This document shows, one piece after another, positions 6,811-13,139 of a stretch of 48,262 nucleotides of DNA. How positions within the stretch are numbered: position 1 is the stretch's first letter; each line of letters starts with the position of its first letter. Both the position numbers and the translations under genes were made by a program. A model generated the notes under the pieces. It had not been told where the DNA came from. It worked only from the letters and a program-made list of their open reading frames with translations, and ran no database searches. The stretch comes from Candidatus Zambryskiibacteriota bacterium (GTDB lineage: Bacteria > Patescibacteriota > Minisyncoccia > Phycocordibacterales > Zambryskibacteraceae): contig JACOVQ010000006.1 in the NCBI GenBank assembly GCA_016177225.1, forward strand, positions 1 through 48,262, read 5' to 3'.

Positions 6811-8268
6811 TTAATTTACCTTGTATTCCTCGCGGATTTTGGAGATTTCTTTTTCTTCTTCGCTTTCATTTTTGACTCTCGCTTCTCTGCCGAGCTTTGT
6901 CAGTTCATCGAGTTTCAGTTTGTATAATTCCTGGACTCTTTTTTCCAGGCACTCTTTGGTGTTGAGTTTTGGATTTTCTAAGACTTCAGACAAAAGAATT
7001 TCAAGAATGAAACCGACGTGCGGACCTGGTCCTGTTTCAGTTATTTGCATTACCTCGACTCCGCCGAGGGATAACTGCTTCACAGTTATCGGGTCTCGAA
7101 GTACTTCTTCAATCATCGATTTATATTTGCGCAGGCGGAAAGGAGTTTCTTTCGGTCGGCCGGTGCCGATGCGGTCGCAAACGCGCAAGTTAACTAAATC
7201 CCAAATTAGTTCCGGACCCACGTTCCGGACGATTCTGCGTACCGCAGAGAGCGTAATTTTATCCGGGTCGGAGAAGAACATATGCCAGCGCACCAATTTA
7301 ACCGCTTGCTCAGTCAAGTCTTTTGGAAATTTCAATTCCTCAAAAATATTTTTCGTTAGTTTTGCTCCAACCACTTCGTGGCCATAAAAGGTAATGGTAT
7401 TACCTTTTAAGCCCTTAGTGTGCGGCTTGCCGATATCATGGAAGAAAGAAGCTAATCGCACATACAAAGGATATTTTTTCCTGGCGGAATGCTCCAGAGT
7501 TCTCAAAAGGTGTTCCCATACGGTGTAAGCGTGGGCTTGGTTTTGCTTCATGCCTATCCCCTTCTCAAATTCCGGAGAAATAAACTTTAATAAGCCTAAG
7601 CGCGCGGATAATTCTAAGGCCAGTGCGGGATAATCAGACAGAACGATTTTTACCAACTCATCCCGTATGCGTTCGCGAGAAATTTTTGCCGTAAGCTCGG
7701 CATTTTTTGTAATAGCAGATTGAGTTTCAAGTTCAATGGCGAAATTCAGCTCGCTTGCCAGTCGCAGTGCGCGAAACATGCGAAGCGCGTCTTCGTTAAA
7801 TCTGTCATCCGGGTTGTCAACCGTTTTAATTACCTTATTTTCGATGTCTTTCAAACCGCCAAAAGGGTCTAGAAGCTCTTCCGACTCGATATTATAAGCC
7901 AAGGCGTTAATCGTAAAGTCTCTTCGAGCCAAATCTTCTTCTATTGTTTTAGCCCACTTGACTTTGTCGGGGTGTCTCGCGTCCGAGTAACTCGACTCCA
8001 GTCTGTATGGAGTTATTTCAACAATGCCGATACTTGTTTTAACTCCGACCGTGCCGAATTTATTTTCGTAAAATGAATCGGGAAATATCTTTTGGATTTT
8101 TTCCGGAGTGGCGCTTGTGGCGACATCCCAATCTTTAGGAACACGATTCGTCACTAAATCACGTATGCTTCCACCGACTAAATAATTTTCAAATCCGGCA
8201 GTGGAAAGCGTCTGTGAAATTTTCCTCACTTCTTCCGGAAGATTAAATTTAAATTTTGAATTTTTCAT
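6811..8268 (-). CDS. cca: CCA tRNA nucleotidyltransferase (class II) with HD domain
   Basis: Adds or repairs the 3' CCA of tRNAs. In 485 residues the nucleotidyltransferase head shows VGGSIRD (31-37), the metal-binding pair in DWD (46-48) and RRDFTINA (115-122). The neck follows, with RERIRDEL near 199. A C-terminal HD domain has its His-Asp pair at 277-278 (FFHDIGKPHTK). Poly(A) polymerases share the head, so PcnB is the alternative. The tRNA genes immediately upstream, most lacking encoded CCA, support CCA addition. It is probably read with tRNA-Gly(UCC), which ends 14 bp upstream. Confidence 0.92.
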   Translation of the reverse strand: MKNSKFKFNLPEEVRKISQTLSTAGFENYLVGGSIRDLVTNRVPKDWDVATSATPEKIQKIFPDSFYENKFGTVGVKTSIGIVEITPYRLESSYSDARHPDKVKWAKTIEEDLARRDFTINALAYNIESEELLDPFGGLKDIENKVIKTVDNPDDRFNEDALRMFRALRLASELNFAIELETQSAITKNAELTAKISRERIRDELVKIVLSDYPALALELSARLGLLKFISPEFEKGIGMKQNQAHAYTVWEHLLRTLEHSARKKYPLYVRLASFFHDIGKPHTKGLKGNTITFYGHEVVGAKLTKNIFEELKFPKDLTEQAVKLVRWHMFFSDPDKITLSAVRRIVRNVGPELIWDLVNLRVCDRIGTGRPKETPFRLRKYKSMIEEVLRDPITVKQLSLGGVEVMQITETGPGPHVGFILEILLSEVLENPKLNTKECLEKRVQELYKLKLDELTKLGREARVKNESEEEKEISKIREEYKVN

Positions 8269-8281
8269 AGATTTTTATTTG

Positions 8282-8352
8282 TGCGGGATGAGGTAATCGA
8301 AACCTCGACTACAGTTTGGAAAACTGTCGTTTTACCACTAAACTAATCCCGC
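8282..8352 (-). tRNA. tRNA-Gly (anticodon UCC)
   Basis: Cloverleaf on the minus strand. The acceptor GCGGGAT pairs with ATCCCGC. The anticodon stem ACAGT/ACTGT holds the loop TTTCCAA, and the T arm is GAGGT-TTCGATT-ACCTC. The discriminator is A and no CCA is encoded. Confidence 0.93.
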
Positions 8353-8370
8353 ATCATCTAATTATACCTT

Positions 8371-8439
8371 CGGGCTGCCGGGAGTTGAACCCGGGTTGCA
8401 TGACCCCCAGCCATGAGTAATACCGTTATACCACAGCCC
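8371..8439 (-). tRNA. tRNA-Pro (anticodon GGG)
   Basis: Acceptor GGGCTGT pairs with GCAGCCC. The anticodon stem CATGG/TCATG, closed by a G-T pair, holds CTGGGGG, giving GGG. T arm CCGGG-TTCAACT-CCCGG. No CCA is encoded. Confidence 0.9.
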
Positions 8440-8456
8440 GTATTTAAACTAACTAT

Positions 8457-8525
8457 CGGGGCGCCGAGAATCGAACTCGAACCTTGTGCTCCCAAAGCAC
8501 ATATACTGCCGCTATACTACGCCCC
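8457..8525 (-). tRNA. tRNA-Pro (anticodon UGG)
   Basis: Acceptor GGGGCGT pairs with GCGCCCC. The anticodon stem TGTGC/GCACA holds TTTGGGA, giving TGG. The T loop is TTCGATT. Purine 37 is G, as usual for proline tRNAs. No CCA is encoded. Confidence 0.92.
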
Positions 8526-8560
8526 GGTGCGCCTAGGCTTGAAGCTTCGGCGACACAAGT

Positions 8561-8629
8561 CGGAGTGCCGAGAATCGCACTCGGGTCTCACGCACCCGAA
8601 GCGTGTATACTACTGCTGTACTACACTCC
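8561..8629 (-). tRNA. tRNA-Pro (anticodon CGG)
   Basis: Acceptor GGAGTGT pairs with GCACTCC. The anticodon stem CACGC/GCGTG holds TTCGGGT, giving CGG. T arm CCGAG-TGCGATT-CTCGG. No CCA is encoded. With its two neighbours it completes the set of proline isoacceptors. Confidence 0.92.
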
Positions 8630-8702
8630 GAAAGCAAAGCTTTCCGCTCCGCGAGAACTTACTCTAGCATTTTAGCTCAATTTAGGCTAACATTTTTCTG
8701 TC

Positions 8703-8773
8703 GCGGGTATGGTTCAGTGGCAGAACAATTGGTTGCCAATCAATTGACGGGAGTTCGATTCTCCCTACCCGCA
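8703..8773 (+). tRNA. tRNA-Gly (anticodon GCC)
   Basis: Plus-strand cloverleaf. Acceptor GCGGGTA pairs with TACCCGC. The anticodon stem ATTGG/TCAAT holds TTGCCAA, giving GCC. T arm GGGAG-TTCGATT-CTCCC. Discriminator A, no CCA encoded. It is divergent from the four minus-strand tRNAs. Confidence 0.93.
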
Positions 8774-8791
8774 CTGGTACAATAGATCAAT

Positions 8792-8866
8792 GCTCCCGTG
8801 GTGAAATGGATATCACGACGCGCTTCGGACGCGTTATTCTGGGTTCAAGTCCTGGCGGGAGCACCA
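8792..8866 (+). tRNA. tRNA-Arg (anticodon UCG), CCA encoded
   Basis: Acceptor GCTCCCG pairs with CGGGAGC, then discriminator A and CCA at 8864-8866. The anticodon stem ACGCG/CGCGT holds CTTCGGA, giving TCG, which reads CGN. T arm CTGGG-TTCAAGT-CCTGG. It is the only one of the six tRNAs here with a genomic CCA. Confidence 0.92.
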
Positions 8867-8960
8867 AAACAGAACTCAACGGCTTTTTCAAAGCCAGAAG
8901 GTGAGACGCGCAAAGCGCCGACCAAGGATTTTTTTGGTGGGCTTCATGTGGATAAAAATC

Positions 8961-8993
8961 TTGTTGTGTTTTTTTGTTTTGATTTGTTATCAT
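8961..8993 (+). promoter_or_regulatory. Possible promoter of the ArsR-merA pair
   Basis: TATCAT (8988-8993) predicts a start near 9000, four bases before ATG 9004. TTGTTG at 8961-8966 is a candidate -35 but the spacing of 21 bp is long. The rest of 8867-8960 holds small hairpins (GGCTTT-TTC-AAAGCC at 8881-8895) and a T-run, probably the tRNA-Arg terminator region. Confidence 0.4.
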
Positions 8994-9003
8994 TTGAATG
9001 TAT

Positions 9004-9318
9004 ATGCAAACGAAAGATATCCAAAAAATTAAAAAAGAGATGGAAGACAGAAAAGCAATTCTCCAATGTGCCGCGGAATTTAATATGGTGGGCGACCCGA
9101 CGCGGCTCAAGATTTGCTATATCTTGTGTCGACACAAAGAACTCTCGGTGGGCGAGATTACGGAAATTATCAGTGTTTCCATTTCGGCTGTTTCTCACAC
9201 GCTCAAAAAATTACAAAAGGCCGGGATGGTCGAGAACCGCCGAGAATTCCGAACGGTCTATTACAAACTTAAACAAACGTCCCTTGTCGATATGCTCAAG
9301 GAGCGGCTTACAACATAA
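9004..9318 (+). CDS. ArsR/SmtB-family winged-helix regulator, probable mer regulator
   Basis: 104-residue winged-helix repressor of the ArsR type: GDPTRLKICYILCRHKELSVGEITEIISVSISAVSHTLKKL covers the core helices and the recognition helix, followed by the wing ENRREFRTVYYKL. The classic ELCVCDL metal box is replaced by ELSVGEI, so a sensor would have to use other cysteines (Cys22, Cys38, Cys42). Its stop is one base from the merA start, so the two genes are an operon. Family knowledge suggests repression relieved by Hg(II) or another thiophilic metal; the ligand is inferred from the neighbour. ATG 8998 is an alternative start. Confidence 0.85.
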   Translation: MQTKDIQKIKKEMEDRKAILQCAAEFNMVGDPTRLKICYILCRHKELSVGEITEIISVSISAVSHTLKKLQKAGMVENRREFRTVYYKLKQTSLVDMLKERLTT

Positions 9319-9319
9319 C

Positions 9320-10759
9320 ATGAAAAATTTTGACCTTATAATTATCGGCGGAGGAGCAGGCGCGTTTGCGGCGGCAATCCGCGCCAACGAACTGAAAGCC
9401 AAAACGGCGCTCGTGAACACCGGGCTTCCGCTTGGCGGCACCTGCGTTAATGTCGGGTGTGTGCCGTCAAAGACGCTTCTCTATGCCGGTGAAATTTTGC
9501 ACCACGCCAAACATCACGACGTCCCCGGCATTGAACTTGAAGTAAAAAGATTTGATTTTCAAAAAGTCGTGCAAGGTGAACTCTTGCTTGTGGAAAAGTT
9601 ACGCCAAGAAAAATATGAGAAGGTGTTGAAAAATTTAGAATATATAACGGCAATCGAGGGCAAGGCAAAATTTGTTTCTCAAAACGAGATAGAGGTGACC
9701 CATTCGACAAACTCAGGGCAAGCTGGCGAAAAATTGAGTGCGGAAAAATTTATTATCGCCACCGGATCAACGGCAATAATACCGTTTATAGAAAACATCC
9801 GCGAAGTTGGATTTATTACGCATATCGAAGCGTTGCGTCTTGAAAAACAACCGGAAGAATTGGTTATCATCGGCGCGGGCCCGCTTGGCTTGGAGTTTGC
9901 CCAGATGTTTTCACGCTTTGGCACGAAAGTAACTGTTTTACAACGCGGCGATTCAATTTTTCCGCACTCTGAAAAAACGCTCACCGACCGACTCGCCGAA
10001 GTGTTGTCAAAAGAAGGAATCACTATCAAGACCAATGTTGAGGTGAAAGGCGTGCGTAAAGAGAATGGTAAAAAAGTTATCTTGTACACCATAAACGGCA
10101 CGCAAGAAGAAACGGCTGCGGACGAAATACTTTTGGCGGCAGGCAAAACTCCCAACACGCAGGGGCTTGGCCTTGATATTGTTGGCGTTGAAATAAACAA
10201 ACAGCAGGCGGTTGTTGTCAATCAGAATTTTCAAACTTCCAACAAAAATATTTTTGCGGTCGGTGATGTTACCGGCGCCCCCGTGCGCCTTGAGACAACC
10301 GCCGGGCGCGAGGGCACGCTTGCCGCTGAAAATGCCCTTCGACAAAGCTCAGGGCAAGCGCTCAAAAGTATTGACTACAACGCCGTGCCCTACACTATTT
10401 TTACCGACCCACAGCTTGCTGGTGTCGGTTTTACCGAAGATGAACAGATAAAACAAATGGGAGTTTGCGCCTGTCGAACTATTTCGTTTGCCGATGTTCC
10501 CAAGGCGGTCATCATACATCGCACCGAGGGAATGATAAAAATGGCGATTCATCCGCAAACAAAACAAATTCTCGGCGTGCATATTCTCGCGCCGAACGCG
10601 AGCGAGCTTATCGCCGAGGCGATGATATTGGTAAAAAATAAAAACACAATTGACGACGTGGTTAATTCTCTGCCGATATTCCCAACACTTTCGGAGGCGA
10701 TTAAAATTGTCGCGCTGTCGTTCACCAAAGACATTTCCAAATTAAGTTGCTGCATATGA
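9320..10759 (+). CDS. merA: Mercuric reductase-like flavoprotein disulfide oxidoreductase
   Basis: NADPH- and FAD-dependent reductase of 479 residues; MerA converts Hg(II) to Hg(0). Visible are the FAD fold DLIIIGGGAGAFAAAIRA, the redox disulfide Cys42/Cys47 in GGTCVNVGCVPSK, the NADPH fold VIIGAGPLGLEFAQMF, the second FAD motif IFAVGDVTG and a dimerisation domain. The C-terminus KLSCCI carries the vicinal cysteine pair typical of MerA and absent from lipoamide dehydrogenase. The N-terminal heavy-metal domain is missing, as in many short MerAs. The frame is open upstream through tRNA-Arg, but ATG 9320 begins the FAD fold and follows an AAGGAG at 9298. Two copies of a short repeat lie inside the gene. 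Confidence 0.9.
   Translation: MKNFDLIIIGGGAGAFAAAIRANELKAKTALVNTGLPLGGTCVNVGCVPSKTLLYAGEILHHAKHHDVPGIELEVKRFDFQKVVQGELLLVEKLRQEKYEKVLKNLEYITAIEGKAKFVSQNEIEVTHSTNSGQAGEKLSAEKFIIATGSTAIIPFIENIREVGFITHIEALRLEKQPEELVIIGAGPLGLEFAQMFSRFGTKVTVLQRGDSIFPHSEKTLTDRLAEVLSKEGITIKTNVEVKGVRKENGKKVILYTINGTQEETAADEILLAAGKTPNTQGLGLDIVGVEINKQQAVVVNQNFQTSNKNIFAVGDVTGAPVRLETTAGREGTLAAENALRQSSGQALKSIDYNAVPYTIFTDPQLAGVGFTEDEQIKQMGVCACRTISFADVPKAVIIHRTEGMIKMAIHPQTKQILGVHILAPNASELIAEAMILVKNKNTIDDVVNSLPIFPTLSEAIKIVALSFTKDISKLSCCI
9703..9723 (+). repeat. Short dispersed repeat inside merA, copy 1
   Basis: The sequence TTCGACAAACTCAGGGCAAG plus a final C recurs at 10338-10359 with one extra base. It is translated as STNSGQA between the FAD and NADPH domains. 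Confidence 0.7.
10338..10359 (+). repeat. Short dispersed repeat inside merA, copy 2
   Basis: Second copy, identical apart from one added base. The reading frame is kept and gives RQSSGQA. Both copies encode SGQA. I recall near-identical repeats scattered in other bacterial genomes, but cannot verify that here. Confidence 0.7.
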
Positions 10760-10809
10760 CAATAGAAACTCTCGCTTTTTTAGGCACAACACTTGTTGCA
10801 GTTGCTTAA
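10756..10809 (+). pseudogene. Truncated third gene of the mer cassette, start only
   Basis: An ATG overlaps the merA stop (ATGA at 10756-10759), the usual sign of translational coupling, but the frame ends after 17 residues: MTIETLAFLGTTLVAVA. This looks like the first membrane helix of a larger protein. It is reminiscent of PQ-loop/SemiSWEET N-termini, which is a weak guess. The break at about 10809 probably marks the right edge of the imported segment. Confidence 0.5.
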
Positions 10810-10826
10810 TCTGGGAGATAAGGACA

Positions 10827-11201
10827 TTAAATCACAATATTCTCCATCATCTCTACCCTAGCCTTCCGATTAATTTCATCAAGTCTGACCGTTATAAGGT
10901 CCAACTGCCAATCACAATCGAGTTTTCTGTCCAATAGATAAGTTTGGATTGCTCTGGCGAGTCTCTTTAACTTCCACAGATGCATATTATCCTCAGGACG
11001 ATACGTCTCAGTTCCACGTGTAACCATGCTTTTTACCTCTATAAACCGTATCACACCACTTTTTCTAGCAATAATATCAATTTCTCCCCATTTTCTAGAG
11101 TAATTTCTCTCTATAATTTCGAAACTTCTTTTCTCCAAAAAACTGCAAGCGATATTTTCTCCTAGGTCTCCAATCTTTCTTTTCTCCGTCTTTTTAAGCA
11201 T
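10827..11201 (-). CDS. yraN: YraN/UPF0102-family endonuclease-like protein
   Basis: 124 residues with the restriction-endonuclease-like fold of UPF0102: KIGDLGENIACSFLEK at the start, then WGEIDIIARKSGVIRFIEVKS, which supplies the E, D and E-x-K positions of the PD-(D/E)XK core. The family is widespread but its cellular role is not firmly established. The gene lies beside exonuclease III on the same strand, but with a candidate terminator between them. The palindrome GTTAC-TAA-GTAAC (11209-11221) is just upstream of the start. Confidence 0.9.
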   Translation of the reverse strand: MLKKTEKRKIGDLGENIACSFLEKRSFEIIERNYSRKWGEIDIIARKSGVIRFIEVKSMVTRGTETYRPEDNMHLWKLKRLARAIQTYLLDRKLDCDWQLDLITVRLDEINRKARVEMMENIVI

Positions 11202-11283
11202 AAATAGTGTTACTAAGTAACTTTTGACCTTTATCTTTGTCCTTTATGCACCTTTTCCCCATAATTATCCACAATTGTCTAAT

Positions 11284-11304
11284 AAAAAACCGCCCACGGG
11301 CGGT
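11284..11304 (-). terminator. Rho-independent terminator, minus strand
   Basis: ACCGCCC (11289-11295) and GGGCGGT (11298-11304) form a GC-rich stem. Read on the minus strand it is followed by six Us (11289-11284). Confidence 0.75.
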
Positions 11305-11380
11305 CCGCGAGCGGTGTAATCCGCTCATCTCTTACGAGTGTCGCGGACCAAAGCCACACTACTGCGTGGCAAGGAGAAAA

Positions 11381-11428
11381 ATGAACAGAAAGTGCCAGGC
11401 CCAGTGGATAAACAACACTCAAAAATAA
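11381..11428 (+). CDS. Possible 15-residue peptide behind an ideal ribosome site
   Basis: AAGGAGA at 11371-11377 is followed at ideal spacing by ATG 11381 and the peptide MNRKCQAQWINNTQK, then TAA. The ribosome site sits directly after the GCCAC/GTGGC hairpin. No plus-strand promoter is convincing, and the region may instead be a minus-strand RNA. Low confidence. Confidence 0.3.
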   Translation: MNRKCQAQWINNTQK

Positions 11429-11468
11429 AATAATGTGGGAGTCTGTTATCCTCTAAGCGCCTAAATTT

Positions 11469-11496
11469 AGTATAGGACATAAAGGACAATATGCAA
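11469..11496 (-). promoter_or_regulatory. Promoter of the candidate RNA
   Basis: Minus-strand TTGCAT (11496-11491) and TATACT (11474-11469), spacer 16 bp, positioned just beyond the exonuclease III stop codon. Confidence 0.5.
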
Positions 11497-11498
11497 TA

Positions 11499-12272
11499 TC
11501 AGGCTGTGGATAACTTTATTGGACAATGGTCTGAACCATAGATATTGTCCATTATTTCTATGCTTTTTATGGACTTAAGCATCTCCGACGAAGAGAAAAA
11601 GTAATCTATTCTCCATCCTATGTTCCTCTCTCTGGCAAAGCTTTTCATATCCCAATAGGTATAAGCGTCGGTTTTATCAGGATAAAAATACCTGAATACA
11701 TCTACCCACTTATCATTGGAAACTAGCTTGTCCATCCAAGCTCTTTCTATTGGTAAGAAGCCAACATGAGTTTCATTTTCCTTGGGTCGTGCTAAGTCTA
11801 TTGGCTTATGCGCTACATTGAAATCTCCACAGATAATAATACTAGGATGTTTCGCGTGTAACTTATTTATAAATTCTAAAAAGTAATCATAGAAGTCTAG
11901 TTTGTACCGGAGACGTTCAGGCGGTCCGCCACCATTAGGGAAGTAGCAATTGATGAGTGTAAAATTAGGATATTCTGCCATAATCAGTCTGCCTTCTTGG
12001 TCCATAAGCTTGATTCCTATATCACGTGAGACTTTCACGGGAAACACTTTGGTATATATAGCAACTCCGCTGTAACCTTTTTTCTGGGTAGGGAAATGGA
12101 AATAAGAATGATAGCCATCCGGAGATTTTAATTCTTCTGACAATTGTTCCGGAAGCGTCTTAGTCTCTTGAATACAGAGAATGTCAGGACTGTCCTTTAG
12201 AACTTCATCAAAATGTCCTTTACGGTGTACCGCTCTAAGTCCATTAACGTTCCAAGAGATAATTGTTTGCAT
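11499..12272 (-). CDS. xthA: Exodeoxyribonuclease III / AP endonuclease
   Basis: Cleaves DNA at abasic sites and degrades 3' ends during base-excision repair. The 257 residues from MQTIISWNVNGLRAV contain the catalytic landmarks CIQETK (metal Glu), SGVAIYTK, NCYFPNGG, CGDFNVAH (Asp/Asn) and the closing GSDHCPI (Asp-His). The frame is open to 12293, but a TATAAT (12284-12279) lies 6 nt before ATG 12272, so the downstream start and a leaderless mRNA are preferred. Confidence 0.95.
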   Translation of the reverse strand: MQTIISWNVNGLRAVHRKGHFDEVLKDSPDILCIQETKTLPEQLSEELKSPDGYHSYFHFPTQKKGYSGVAIYTKVFPVKVSRDIGIKLMDQEGRLIMAEYPNFTLINCYFPNGGGPPERLRYKLDFYDYFLEFINKLHAKHPSIIICGDFNVAHKPIDLARPKENETHVGFLPIERAWMDKLVSNDKWVDVFRYFYPDKTDAYTYWDMKSFARERNIGWRIDYFFSSSEMLKSIKSIEIMDNIYGSDHCPIKLSTA

Positions 12273-12278
12273 TTTCAC

Positions 12279-12284
12279 ATTATA
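12279..12284 (-). promoter_or_regulatory. -10 box of xthA, leaderless type
   Basis: TATAAT on the minus strand, exactly 6 nt before the ATG at 12272. Confidence 0.6.
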
Positions 12285-12392
12285 TATTAACATTATTCAA
12301 GTTTGACTTTTACGACTTTAAAAAATTACACCACAGTATTTCGTTCCGCAAGGCCTTGCCTTGAGATGTACAAAATAATATCTTTGAAAACT

Positions 12393-12420
12393 TGCTTTGG
12401 TGGCTTAATTACTGTATGGT
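12393..12420 (+). promoter_or_regulatory. Promoter of the 53-residue acidic protein
   Basis: TTGCTT (12393-12398) and TATGGT (12415-12420), spacer 16 bp. The predicted leader of about 30 nt carries the strong ribosome site AAGGAGGTGA at 12443. Confidence 0.5.
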
Positions 12421-12457
12421 TTAAGCTGGACAGTAATCCAGAAAGGAGGTGAGAAAA

Positions 12458-12619
12458 GTGGGTTTTTGGTCAGATATGTTTGGACCTCCGAGCGATAGGC
12501 AAGTTGACCGTGACATTGAACGTGGACAAGCGGAATCTCGCGGTTCTTCTGGCGAACAACAGGCAGAGTCGGACTATGTCGACGAAGCCATAGAGACGGG
12601 GAAAGACCCTCTTGAGTAA
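12458..12619 (+). CDS. Small acidic hypothetical protein (GTG start)
   Basis: 53 residues, no family recognised. A near-perfect Shine-Dalgarno AAGGAGGTGA sits 5-6 nt before GTG 12458. The N-terminus (GFWSDMFGPPS) has aromatic residues; the remainder is hydrophilic, rich in Asp, Glu, Gln, Ser and Arg, and looks disordered. A 15-bp hairpin follows the stop. Strong ribosome site, own promoter and terminator make a real gene likely despite its size. Confidence 0.65.
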   Translation: MGFWSDMFGPPSDRQVDRDIERGQAESRGSSGEQQAESDYVDEAIETGKDPLE

Positions 12620-12631
12620 TGTAATAGACAA

Positions 12632-12665
12632 CGAAGGGGTAGTGAGTTTCCTCACTACCCCTTCG
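12632..12665 (+). terminator. Terminator hairpin after the small acidic gene
   Basis: CGAAGGGGTAGTGAG (12632-12646), loop TTTC, and its exact complement (12651-12665) form a perfect 15-bp stem. The U-rich tail is weak. Confidence 0.7.
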
Positions 12666-12685
12666 ATAGATTTAATTTAAATCAA

Positions 12686-13012
12686 ATGTTTGGTAAAAGA
12701 TTTGAAAGAGAATTACAAATGATCGAGGATGCTTTGGAAGACGAACAAAGCAAAGATGATTTTAAGGAATACACAAGACCACTTGTGGAAGCTGTCGCTG
12801 ATAAATACGCGACTCACGAACATGCTAAAAAAATACCCAGAAAAAAACTTGTTGAAGCAGGATGGACTCATTTTGATTTTGCATTAAAAAAATACAAAGA
12901 GAATGCAGACTTGATGCTTGAACGCAAAAAAGAATTATTCTTTTTCAGCACTTATTTTACCTGGTTTATCCGGCAGGGAATAGTGGAATATATAAAAACT
13001 TTTAATGAATAA
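12686..13012 (+). CDS. Mini protein resembling sigma-70 region 2 only
   Basis: 108 residues. FSTYFTWFIRQGIVEYI (88-104) closely resembles the FSTYATWWIRQAI signature of sigma-70 region 2.3-2.4, and LVEAGWTHFDFALKKY (55-70) lines up with the LIQEGNIGLxKAVxKF stretch of region 2.1-2.2. A spacer about ten residues longer than usual separates them. Region 1.1 and regions 3 and 4 are absent, so it could not read a -35 box as normal sigma factors do. It may bind core polymerase as an anti-sigma-like or accessory factor, or be a remnant. Function is unknown. An AT-rich -10-like TTTAAT (12671) precedes the start. Confidence 0.6.
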   Translation: MFGKRFERELQMIEDALEDEQSKDDFKEYTRPLVEAVADKYATHEHAKKIPRKKLVEAGWTHFDFALKKYKENADLMLERKKELFFFSTYFTWFIRQGIVEYIKTFNE

Positions 13013-13045
13013 GTTATCATTCTGCAAAGCAAAACCTTACAGATG

Positions 13046-13128
13046 TTGACAAGAGATAGAGAAGCGTGATAGCATTGACAGAGGATGATTTTTGTTCCTT
13101 AAATTCAAAAAAATAGGCCGAAAGGCCA
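13046..13128 (+). promoter_or_regulatory. Promoter and leader hairpin of the 256-residue secreted protein
   Basis: TTGACA (13046-13051) with a poor -10 TGATAG (13067-13072). The leader ends in the tetraloop hairpin GGCC-GAAA-GGCC (13117-13128), directly before the ribosome site AGGAGG. Confidence 0.45.
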
Positions 13129-13139
13129 GAGGAGGTTCT

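Larger units (their letters stand above)
11284..11462 (-). ncRNA. Candidate structured RNA transcribed from its own promoter
   Basis: On the minus strand TTGCAT (11496-11491), a 16-bp spacer and TATACT (11474-11469) predict a start at 11462, and the terminator ends at 11284, giving about 179 nt. The interior has strong stems: GGTCCGCGA/TCGCGGACC (11302-11310 with 11341-11349) enclosing GAGCGG/CCGCTC (11309-11314 with 11321-11326), and GCCAC/GTGGC (11353-11357 with 11366-11370). No known family was recognised; SRP, RNase P and tmRNA hallmarks are absent. The stems also exist on the plus strand, where they precede a tiny ORF. Confidence 0.45.

Noticed and set aside
8413-8785. Open frames across the tRNA cluster
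   Set aside because: They read through structured tRNA genes, lack ribosome sites and encode no recognisable protein.
8798-9319. Upstream extension of the merA frame through tRNA-Arg and the ArsR gene
   Set aside because: The frame is only incidentally open. It overlaps a clear tRNA and a well-supported ArsR gene, and the FAD fold begins at ATG 9320.
9703-10359. CRISPR-like array from repeated short sequences in merA
   Set aside because: Only two copies about 600 bp apart, both in coding frame, with no regular spacers. No CRISPR array was seen anywhere in the window.
8852-10830. Integration of the mer cassette by site-specific recombination at tRNA-Arg
   Set aside because: I looked for a repeat of the tRNA 3' end near 10.8 kb and found none, and no integrase is adjacent. 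Acquisition is still likely, but by an unknown route.
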